A stretch of 64,000 nt of DNA from Selaginella tamariscina (taxonomy: Eukaryota; Streptophyta; Lycopodiopsida; Selaginellales; Selaginellaceae): NCBI GenBank assembly GCA_003024785.1, contig PUQB01000064.1, positions 248,001 through 312,000 on the forward strand, read 5' to 3'. The notes beneath the pieces are model-generated. The model saw only the letters and a program-made list of their open reading frames with translations. It was not told the origin of the DNA and ran no database searches. Of the stretch, positions 12,495-23,115 are shown one piece after another (position 1 is the first letter of the stretch; the number at the start of each line of letters is the position of its first letter). Both the position numbers and the translations under genes were made by a program.

Positions 12495-13677
12495 AGTTTA
12501 CATAAACTAAATTTTAGTTTTGGGATGGAAATAATATTGTTACGACAGTATTCCAAGGAACTATTCAGAGACTAAGAGGAATCATGAACTAGTGTCTAGT
12601 TCATCTAACTGATTTAGTAAGATACTATTTTCTACACTAATGTTATCATGATATCAAAGTGCCACTATAACTTCATGTTTCAGTTATATCTTATACTTTA
12701 GCAGATCTCCTCAAACATAAATAAGATATCTAATTCAGTACGTCGAACTAAGATACATTATCCATTTAAACACCTAGCAATTCACAAAGCATCACATTGC
12801 CCCTCAAGCAATGTATTGAGAAATCCCTCATTTCTCCACTAACTTGAAAACACGTTTCAAGTTATAACACTAAGGTAGTGCCTTACCAAAGTGTCGAACT
12901 CAAGTCCGCTTGAGTCTTTTTATTATATGATTATAACCACCTCATGTGATCATAATCAAGTTTCGATATTGAGCGCTCCAAACTCAATATTGAAGAAATA
13001 TCATACAATTCTTTAGCAAGTCATTTATAACTAATCTTGAAAAGATTGTCACAAATTTTGCCAAAGTCTAAAATATAAATATCTTAACAAATGAGGTGAT
13101 CGAAAACCTCATATTCTCGAACTGAATATTGGACCATACATTAGGAACCTTGAATAACGATCAAACCATCTTCTTGAGCTAATCCCATTACTCAATATCA
13201 TACTTACAAGAATATTGAACCAACTCAAGGAACACCATCAAACCTTGAGATAGAATTAACAACTAACCCAAGGAATACAATCAAACCTTGAGTCAAGAAT
13301 AGTTTTATTTTTTTTTTAATATTCCAAAGAATTGATGCTACCTACTTTATAAGTTTTCTAAGTGCCCACATTTGAAACCATGATGCAAAGTCAAGAAACC
13401 GTCTTTTGAATAATCATATTCGACTCTAAATGAAATCGTTATTGAAAAACAATACCAACTTCTGATTCTCATTGAATACCGACTCTTTGAGGAGGTACAT
13501 GCACTTAAACCTCCAAAATGTATATCTGACTATTACTAGCTCATCGATAGTTCCCAATATAAGTTATCAAACTTAGCAAGTTTTCTTATTTAGTCGATAA
13601 ACTTCAAATCATACTCTTCTTAACCAAGGAATCACCCTTGTTTAAGAGCTTATGTCCACATTGTAAACAACAAATTA
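12495..13677. other. AT-rich DNA with a cluster of short stem-loops
   Basis: No gene recognised. Between about 12841 and 13115 there are at least five short inverted repeats in close succession, for example aacttgaaa/tttcaagtt (12841-12863), actcaag/cttgagt (about 12898-12915), tgattat/ataatca (about 12928-12957), atattgag/ctcaatat (about 12966-12991) and atgaggt/acctcat (about 13091-13114). Confidence 0.5.
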
Positions 13678-14150
13678 GTTTACTAAGTTCAAGTCACCTG
13701 ATTTGAACAAAGTATAATTTGAAACCTTAGTTAGTTGTAAGTGCGCACTTTATATTCTAGTTAGTTAGCTCGGCTAACTTGATTATGAAGTTATCTCATG
13801 TGAGATCATAAGAATGTGATAGAATGATAGATTTTAGTAGTAGATAAATTTAATGTTGCATCCCTATCAATGCAACTTTTGGGATAGATGGCATGATCTA
13901 CTAGAAAAACTAATATTGGAAACATATGTTTACATTTTTTAGTTTATTGAGTAATGAAAGATTTGCATAGTGAAGGCGTTTGGCGCACACTTGCATATTT
14001 TCATTATTAACTGAAATTTGTAATGTTGTAACTTCATTTTCATAATTAAGTTAGCCCAGCTAGCTAACTGGAATATAAAGTGCGCACTTACAACTAACTA
14101 AGGTTTCAAATTGTACTTTGTTCAAATCAGGTGACTTGAACTTAGTAAAC
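13678..14150. mobile_element. Foldback/MITE-like element, 473 bp
   Basis: The two ends are inverted repeats of about 115 bp: the left arm begins gtttactaagttcaagtcac and the right arm ends gtgacttgaacttagtaaac. The arms share the palindrome-like block aagtgcgcactt and continue to the gctaactt/aagttagc region. About 240 bp of non-coding sequence separates them. TA lies on both sides (13676-13677 and 14151-14152), as for elements with a TA target duplication. No transposase is encoded, so it is a non-autonomous element. Confidence 0.8.
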
Positions 14151-14740
14151 TATTCTAATGTTACTTGTAGCTAGCGTCATCAAAATATTGCGAACATCGG
14201 ATAATACTTTAATTACATTGGATCTAAGAACTAACTACTTAATATATTCATTATATGTTAATATTTGACATTTCATTGTATTATAAGTTCAACACCATAG
14301 TCTACTTCTAGAGTTACACTCTCGGAAACATGCACTATAATGAGAGCTTATTTTACACTTTATGTCAAAATGTAGTGTTCCCTCTTATGTATGAATATGC
14401 CCTTTCTCCCGAAGTTAAAGACGCACATTTAACATAAGCCTTTCCCCATTTGAACACTATTGCCGAACCCAATATTAAATCTTGACCTAAGCCAAAACTC
14501 AATGGACACTGTTTGTTTTCAAATCATTTATTATCCCAAATTCAAACACTTTAATGAAAAGAAAAATTTTCAATAATGTGTAAACTTAGTATATCATATG
14601 ATCCACTTCACAAGACTTAGTTTGTAAGCCAGAACAAACTAACACGCCACGTCTTGTGGAAGTATATGGTAAAGTAACTTGACATTCAGCTTGGAAGTTG
14701 ACTTTCAAATGTTATCTTTTGACATTCGAGTTCATAACCC
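14151..14740. other. AT-rich DNA upstream of a truncated B copy
   Basis: No gene, repeat or RNA recognised. Similarity to element B becomes clear only from about 14740. Confidence 0.45.
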
Positions 14741-17686
14741 ACACTCCTTCCAGGACGTTTTTAATAAGCACAAGGTGCAATTCTTCCTATTCACATGTCT
14801 TACGAATGTCTTATCGATCTTACGGAGGGGAAGACTACACCATTTGGACCAATTTATGCCCTATCATCTACAGAATTGGAAGTTCTTCGCCAGTACATCA
14901 ATGATAATGTGGCATCCGGCTTCATTCGTCACTCAAAGTCCCCTGAAGGAGCACCTATCTTTTTTGTCAAGAAGAAAGATAGGAGTTTGCGTTTGGTTAT
15001 GGACTACAGGGGTTTGAATCAAGTCACCATCCGAAACCAATACCCATTACCATTAATCCAAGAACTTCTCAATTGGCTATGAGGAGTAAAGGTGTTCACA
15101 AAAAACAACTTACAAGGGCCTACAATCCTTGTACAAATTCATCCAAGCGATGAGTGGAAAATTACCTTTCGTACAAGGTATGGACATTTCGAGTACACGG
15201 TGATGCCTTTCGGACTTACAAATGCCCTAGCCGTGTTCCAACACATAGTGAACGACATCTTTCATAACTTCTTGGATCAATTTGTGGTGATCTACCTCGA
15301 TGACATTTTGATTTTCTTCAAGGAATATGCGGCACATAAAAAGTATGTACGACTAGTTCTATAGAAGCTTCGCGAGCATGGCCCTGTATGCAAAGTTGAA
15401 TAAGTGTTTTTTGACAGGGATACTGTGGAGTTCTTAGGCTACATCGTCTCTCCTACTGGCGTTTAAATGGACATGCACAAGGTGAAGACTATCGTGGAGT
15501 GGGAGAGGCCCAAGTTTGTACGAGACGTACAATGTTTCCTTGGCTTTGCAAACTTCTACAGGCGATTCATATAGGACTTTCCAAGTGTGTACTTCCACTC
15601 ACGGAACTCACCAAGCGCATAGGGGATTTCTCTTGGTTCAATAAGGCGGAATATGTATTCACAACACTCAAGGATGCCTTCACGACAGCTCCAATTTTGG
15701 CACATCTTGATCCTTCTTGTCCCTTCTTCGTTTAAGCAGATGTTTCAGACTTTGTAGTAGGTTCTATCCTACCACAAGTTGGAAAAGACAAGTTACTCCA
15801 TTCTATAGCCTTTCACTTTTGTAAGTTCCTTTCGGCAAAGATCAATTACGAGATTCATGACTAGAAACTCAAGGCCATTGTGGATTCGTTCAAGGAGTGG
15901 CGGCATTTCCTGGAAGGTGCTGCGCATCCTGTATAGTTCTTACAGATCACAAGAACCTAGAGTTTTCTTAAACAGTTCGAGTTCTTAGTCGGTGACAGGC
16001 TAGGTGGGCAGAATTCCTATCACGTTTTGATTTTGTCATTGTCTACATGCCCGGTTTTGGAATGGCAAAGCAGACTCATTGTCTACACGCTCGTACCTGC
16101 ACCGATCTCGGGCAATCCTGCATATGACTGTTAAAAGCAAGTGTTGTTGGGTCCTGATCGATTTCGGCTTGCGGCACTACAGGTTCATCATGCTTTAGCA
16201 AATTCAACACTTCTATAGGACATCCGTTTGCAGTTGGCTATAGACGACTTGGCAAAGAATGTTTTTCACACATTAGTCTTAACATTGCAAGCTTCTCTTC
16301 CTTCAGTTCCTGTTCAGATTACAAGTTATTTGCCATACAGAACAAACTCCTGTACCGAGAAGGTCTCATGTACGTTCCTATTGGTGTTTGCAAGACTCGT
16401 GTGGTACATGATTGTCATGATACCCCGGCTATAGGACATTTTGATATGGCCAAGACAGTTGAGTTGGTGACTCGCAACTATTGATGGCCTGGGTTGCGAG
16501 GTTTTTGTGGAAAAGTTTGTACGAAGTTGTGACACCTACAACAGGTCGAAGATGCCTCGTCACGCGCCCTCTAGTCTTCTCCATCCTCTTCATGTTCTCT
16601 TAGCTCCTTGGAGATCCATTTTTATGAATTTTCCTCATTCTCGTGGATTTGATGTAATTCTTATGGTGGTTGACTTTTCATCAAATAGACTCATTTCCTA
16701 CCCTGTAACAAGATAACTACAGGCTAGACAATTGCTGAGCTGGTGATTTGCGAAGTGTTCTAACATCATGGTCTTCCTGAGAGCATTTGTTTTCTAATCG
16801 AGGCCCAAAATTCATATCCAGATTTTGGTAAGAGCTTCTCCGGAATCTACAAATTAAAGCGGATCTTTCTTTAAAATATCATCTGCAAACTGATGGGTAG
16901 TCAGAACGCATGATTCAGACCTTAGAGCAGTATCTTCACTGCTTCATCAGTTACCAATAGGACAACTGGTTAGACCTTATTCCTATGGCGGAGTTTGCTT
17001 ACAACAACTCCGTTCATGCATCTTCATGCCAGACACCTTTCTTCGCTCTTACATGCTACCATCCACGTTTTGACTTTGCTCCTCATGCTTCTCCTTCTTC
17101 CACTCATGCAGTACAGGATCGTCTCCAGCATCTTCGTCAAGTACATGATAATTTCGAGTTCATCTTCAGCAGGCACATGAACGGTACAAGCGTCATGCTG
17201 ATGCTCATCATCAGCCGGCAAGATTGGTGATATTGTGTGGCTTCTTCATCGGCATATCCACACCAACAAGTCTTCTTTTAAGTTGGATTTTCAACAGTTG
17301 GGCCCTTACAGAATTGCGATTGAGGTTAATCCTGTAACTTTTCGACTAGAGCTACCATTTACTGTGAAACTTCATCTTGTGTTTCACACCTCTTTTTTGA
17401 AACCGTACCATCATTCTTCTCTTCTTGGTCGTGTTTCTTCTCATCCCCCTCCTGTGGTCATTGACGATGAACCTAAGTACGAAGTTGTAACCATCCTTGA
17501 TTCTTATCTTTATCGTTGCCAACTTCAATACTTGGTGGATTGGAAAGGTTATTTGCTTACCGATTGAACTTGGGAACCTGCATCCAATTTACTCCATGCT
17601 TCTTCTAAGGTTACTGCCTTTCATCAACGTTATCCTACTAAACCAAGTCCCATGACTCGTGGAACTCGTCCTTCTAGAGGAGGTGC
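14741..17686 (+). pseudogene. Truncated B element: RT, RNase H, integrase, chromodomain
   Basis: Plus-strand copy of B pol lacking gag and protease. Reverse transcriptase is split over several frames: [20 protein letters not shown] (about 14990-15055), FGLTNALAVFQ and [11 protein letters not shown] (15092-15364, with the YLDD active-site motif). RNase H and the integrase zinc-finger region follow with many stops. Integrase core and tail frames lie at 16507-17230 and 17235-17567, and the chromodomain ends near 17600. There are numerous in-frame stops and frameshifts. At about 17540 it keeps the 'ggaaaggtt' that element B has lost. Confidence 0.88.
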
Positions 17687-18084
17687 TATCATGACCCGAT
17701 ACAGAATAGAATATGACTTATAGGATACAGGATACATAATATGGGATACAGGATATGTCTATAAGATATACCAATAGGATATACCAACAGGATATGCCTA
17801 CATGATATGCTTATAGGATATACCTACAAGATAAAGGTCATTATTTTTAGCTCATGCCTAGATTAGCTCCTGGAGTATTATTATTAGCTTATGCCTAGAT
17901 TAGCTATTGGAGTTGTGAGTATAAAAGCTCTAACCTAATTATTGTTGTACAATTAGTTACTAGTCATTCTATGATCATTTTTGTTTTATTTTTGTCTTGC
18001 TCCTTGCTTCCTATTCTCGTCTTGTTCCTAGTTCTTGTTCTGCTCTTGATTCAAGCCTCCTTGCTCTTGAATTGTGGCTTGACA
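17687..18084 (+). repeat. 3' LTR of truncated B element
   Basis: Starts tatcatgacccgatac, ends attgtggcttgaca. It holds fewer and decayed ACAGGAT repeats, plus a duplicated 'tagctcatgcctagattagct' type segment (about 17850-17905) that is single in other LTRs. The promoter motif gagtataaaagctct is at about 17920. Confidence 0.85.
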
Positions 18085-18222
18085 CTTTAGAAATGTGATG
18101 GATCGACCAAGTCATATTAGACATACCTAATGAGCTTCAAAAAATTTTAGATTTTGCACAAGTATAAACATATCTTAGTTAAGATCTTTCAATGGTGAGA
18201 AGTATTATTTGAGCTTATATGC

Positions 18223-19925
18223 TATTAAAGTTTTAACCCAAAGGGCTAACACGTGGCAACATGTGGCTACCAAGTGGCCATTTGGCATCATCACCCTGTG
18301 TGAGTAACACTAAGTCTTCCAAAATAACCCTAAGAGTCTGACTCGAGGGCCTAATAGGCAAAAGACTTAGAGTCCCACCCTAAGTCCCTTAGAATGACCA
18401 TCCCCTAAACCCTAACCCAAGTAGACTTTAAGATCCTGTCCCAATAGACCTAGACAGACTCATGCCCTAACCCCACAAAGGAGATGTGTCTCACACATAC
18501 CCCTGTGACAGAGCCAAGGCATCGTCACTTACCCCTTAAGGAATCACCCATCCGGGAGTATAACCCCTTTAGGGTTACAAGGGATACCCTAAACCACGAC
18601 TAACCCCTAAGGGTTTGGGTGGCTAGTACTTAGTGAGGACACGAGTGTGCGCCGTAGATGAACACGAGTGTTCTACTAAGCAAACTCCCTAAGATTAGGT
18701 TTGGATAGCCCTAAGTACATGACCTTGCGAGTGCTTCAAGAAAAGGCTCCTACTAACAAGCTTAGGTTGTTCAACCCTTGGATTCCAAGGAGGACACTCC
18801 CCTAGCTAAGTGTGCCTAAGCACACCTAGTTATGAGACCTAACCTCCCTTGAGCAAATGCCCAAGGCTTAGCACCCTAGCGTGAGCACAAGCATGCCTGT
18901 TTGTTAGAATATCCAACCCCTGCCCTTTGGGGTTGTGTCATGGCTTGTCGCCAATGCCTCGGCCATTGTATCATGTGACGTTTAGCCCAGTGTCACATCT
19001 CCATGTGACACTACCATCCTCGATGTGGGCTATCATGCCATAGCCCTTAGATTCAAGAGTTGCACCAAGTGCCATAAACGTGGCTCCTAAATGCCAACTC
19101 TAGAACTCAATTATCCCTCAAGACCCGGTAAGGAAACCCTTGTCAATCAAGAACCCACAACCAGAGTTGGACAAGGACACGAACGTGCCCTGGTTAACTG
19201 TGAGTGTTGCTCCTAGCTTGACGTGGAGGAGGAGGTTGGAGACAAGCCTCAACCTCTGCTTCTTAGAACATGCATCCCGACAAGATCTCCTAGGCATAGA
19301 TTTGTCAACGTTAAGGGTAAGCTATCATGAAGGTGGGACGTACGCTTGTCGTTTGGAAGTTAGGGCGGCACAACAGAGGGTTGTGCCTTGACAACACAAA
19401 CTAAAGCTTGCACCAGGAGAAGAGTAACGAGCTCAGTCATGAACCCAGAAACTCTCACTCCTACATATTCTACCTTATTTATGTGATGGAGCCCTCCCCG
19501 CCTCTTTTCCTGAATGTGTAAGTGGGCTCTAAATTAGCTAGCCCCTTATTAAGTTAATGAGAGAGTGTTTAACTTAGCCTAACTCTAACCCTAAAACCAT
19601 ACCTAAGAGGGGGGGGTTTTTAGGGCGTGGGTTAGGGTAACCCTAGGGTTAGGTCAACCCTAGGGGTGTTCCTAACCCTATTTAACATGCCAAACTCATC
19701 TTACTAAGACATCAAAATCGGGAGTGGGTTTTTTAAAAGGTAAGTGCTACCTTCGCTTAGAGTTTCATGCGACATCTAAAGATAGCCGGTCGGACTACCC
19801 CTAAACACCTAAGTGCACTAAGCAAGGCTGTTTCTCACTACATTTAAGGTCGGTCAACATAGTACAGTATATAATAACAATCAACGTCTAAAGTAAAGGG
19901 TCGAGTCATAGTAAAAACTATGACA
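18223..19925 (-). repeat. Solo LTR of family C (1.7 kb)
   Basis: Starts tattaaagttttaaccc (the C end tgtcagag after G to A and C to T changes) and ends agtcatagtaaaaactatgaca. It is flanked by tatgc on both sides (18218-18222 and 19926-19930), a perfect 5-bp target duplication. It is about 1,703 bp long, against 969 bp for the A LTR. The 3' part (from about 19200) is clearly homologous to the A LTR. This copy is the best complete reference for the C LTR in the window. Confidence 0.88.
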
Positions 19926-19930
19926 TATGC

Positions 19931-20715
19931 TTTAGGGCCCACATAATTAACATCTTGTTCTATCACCATGTCTTTTAAAATTGTTTCATAATAGCTCTTT
20001 AAAATTTTCTTTTATGTAATTCATCATACCATGTGCATAGCCAAAATTGATTATATAATTTATTTTGAATTTCAACAAGGTTCTCTAGGATGTTAATTAC
20101 TTTTTTAATATTATAAATTGATAAGCATCTTTTTGAATATCTCCTTATAGCCCTTGATTGGCATCGGTTTTGGATTTCTTTGAGGCATGGATTAACTTTT
20201 TTGGCTTAGACCGAATAGTAAATCCTAATTTTTAATTAAAAAAAAAAGTTATATTAATAATTTATATAATGAATAAATTGAAAAGGTATTCATAAAATTA
20301 AATTTATATATTTGATTTAATTTAAAATATTAAATAAATTAGTTTGAAGTTTGTTCATCTAAACCACCATAGTTTATTTGGTAATTTAAATTATTGTTTA
20401 AGTTAAAATTGTCAATCCATACTTTGAGGTAGAAAAGAGTTCTCATCGACTACTTATTTAAACATGTTGAAGTAGAATTGCAATGGTTTGTTGTGTCCCA
20501 CTAACTCTTGTCCCTTGTTCATAGCTCTTGAAATCTAGTACTTCTATCATGAGAGGAGCAATAGCCTTTGAAGAGATGCACTTCAATAGTTTCATCATGT
20601 GTGGCAGAAACTATTTGATCACTTTGAAATGCTGAACAACTTACTAAAGAGTGCATTAATATTCTCATGTGTGTGGCCCACCATGAGAAAACCTAGCGTG
20701 ATTGTCTTGAACACA
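19931..20715. other. AT-rich spacer between two C LTRs
   Basis: No gene recognised. Poly-A run near 20239. Contains no recognisable LTR or coding sequence. Confidence 0.5.
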
Positions 20716-21772
20716 CCTTTTGTCAGAGTTTTAACCCGAAGGGTTAACATGTGATTGCCAAGTGACCATCTGAGGTCATCACCCTATATGAATAACGCTA
20801 AGTCTTCCAAGATGACACCAAGAGTCTGACTCAGATGCCTAATTAGGCAGAAGACTCAGAGTCCTACTCTAAGTCCTTTAAAATGACTATCCCCTGAACC
20901 TTAGAGAATAACTCAAGTAAACTTTAGGATCTTGTCTCAATAGACCTAGACATGCTCATGCCCTAACCTCATCAAGGAGATGTGCCTTACACATACCCCC
21001 GTGACAGAGCTAAGGCATCATTAATTACCCCTTAAGGAATCACCCTCATCCGGAAGTGCAACCTCTATACAACGACAATTTGTACCTTAAACCATGACTA
21101 ACCCTTGAGGGTTTGAGTGTCCAAGTCATATCTAGACTTAGGGCTAATACTTAGTGGGACACGAGTGTGCCCTGTAGGCAGACAGGAGTGTTTTATTAAG
21201 CAAACTCCCTAAGGCTAAGTTTGAATAACCCTAAGTACATAACCTTGCGAGTGCTTCACAAAAGGGCTCATACTAACAAACTTGGGTTGTTCAACCCTTA
21301 GATTCCAAGGAGAACACCCCCCTAGCTAAGTGGGTCAAAGCACACCTAATTAGGAAACCTAACCTCCTTGAGTGAATGCCCAAGGCTTAACACCATGATG
21401 TGAACACAAGTACCCCTGCTTATTAGAGTATCCAACCCCTTAGCATTAACCCTATGATACAACCCTAAAAGGTGTGCCTTAAGCATTGTACTATGTGCCA
21501 TCTAGCCTAGTGTCACATCTTCATGTGACACTATTTCCCAAATATGGATTATCATGCCATAACTTCTTAGATTTAAGAGTTGCACTAGGTGCCACGAATG
21601 TGACTCTAAAAGGCCAACTTTAGAACTCCTCTATTATCCCTTAGGAACTCGGTAAGGAAACCTATCAACTAAGATCCCACAACCACATTTGGAAGGACAC
21701 GAATGTGCCCTACTTAGCTGTGAATGTTATTCTTAACTTGATGTGGAGGAAAAGGTTGGAGACAAGCCTCAA

Positions 21773-22741
21773 TGTCAGAGTTTTTACCTGGTGCCACAAA
21801 GGCGGCTTGCCAGGTGCCAACCCTGGAATCCCCTCTCTGGAAACCCCACGGAATCTGGTAAAATAACCCGTATTAGGAACCCAAGCCTTAGGAACTCCAA
21901 CCCCTAACTGACTAAGCCCACGAACGAGACTCACCTTGTGGATCAGGATACACGGACTAGCCGAGATTTAGGTGTCGTTCCTAGCTTGGCGTGGTTGAGG
22001 CGGCCGGAGCAAGGCCTCAACCACTAGTTCTGCGGAACGTGAACTCGGGCAATACCTTTGAGCTTACGAGCAGGTTTTCGGACCAAGGAATCTGGCTAAC
22101 TCCTTGGAAGTGACGTGCCCTTGTCTCAAAGGCAAGATCCTGCCAACGATAAGGATAGTCTAACCCTAGGGTGGGTTGTACCCCTGTCGTGTGGAAGTTT
22201 GGGCACACAACAAGGGTTGCACCTTGACGACACAAGCTTAGCTTGCACCGGTAGGAGGTTAACGAGCTCTCTTTTGAACCCAGGAAGCCTCACTACATAT
22301 ACTCTACCTTATTTATGTGACGGACCCCCCCCCCCCTGTTTACCTAAATGAGTAAGTGGGCTGGCACGGAAATGCCAGCCCTTAGAGAAACTGGTTGTCC
22401 TAACCTAACCCTAAACCTAACCCCTAGGGGGGGGATTAGGGCGTGGGGTTAGGGCAACCCTAGGGTTAGGTCAACCCTAGGAGTGTCCCTAACCCTTATT
22501 TTGACAAGCTATACTTTAAACCTAGAACGTCAAACCGGGGGAGAGTTTCTAGAAGGTAAGTTCTAGCTTCACCTAGAGTTTCCTGCAAATACCTAATGAC
22601 ACCCGGCCGGACCATCACCAGATACCCAAGTGCACTAAGTGGGCCTGTTTCCTACTACATCTAGGGTTCGTCACACAACTCGGTAGGTAACAACAGTCAA
22701 ACCCCAAAGTAAAGGGTTGAGTCATAGTAAAAACTATGACA
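21773..22741 (-). repeat. 3' LTR of element A
   Basis: In sense (minus) orientation it starts TGTCATAGTTTTTACTATG and ends CTCTGACA. The start forms a 7-bp hairpin (GTCATAG/CTATGAC). Within it are telomere-like CCCTAA/TTAGGG words, a homopolymer run of about 13 C (plus strand, about 22325-22337) and, next to it, the motif CATAAATAAGG in sense orientation, a likely TATA box. Confidence 0.93.
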
Positions 22742-22756
22742 CACTCCCCGCCTTTG
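22742..22756 (-). other. Polypurine tract of element A
   Basis: In sense orientation CAAAGGCGGGGAGTG lies directly before the 3' LTR. Its position and purine content fit the plus-strand primer of reverse transcription. Confidence 0.8.
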
Positions 22757-23115
22757 AAAATGTCAACGTCCTCGTTGACGTCTAACTCCAAGACTAGATA
22801 ATGTTAGAGAAAACTAACCAAAACTAACATATCACTCTATGCGGAGTCAGCCAAAAGTTCACAAGTTTTATTACCCCCCTTGCATTACGCGAAGCCAAGT
22901 ACTTCAGAACCGTCGTTCACCGAGTCGTAGACCCAGCTGCCGGAGGCACCACCTGCGACATGAAGTCACCTGGAGACCTTTTGCACGTCTGCAAAGTCTG
23001 TCACCCGACGCACACAACACAGTGGTTAATTTCTTTACGTAACTAGAATTTATATTGGAGGCCTCTAGTTAGTGTTGTTGCCGGCCCCTTGGTTAATAAG
23101 AAATAAAGGTTCACT

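Noticed and set aside
22390..22500. CCCTAA/TTAGGG words as an internal telomere tract
   Set aside because: Irregular words embedded in every A/C LTR, not a head-to-tail TTTAGGG array, so they belong to the LTR.
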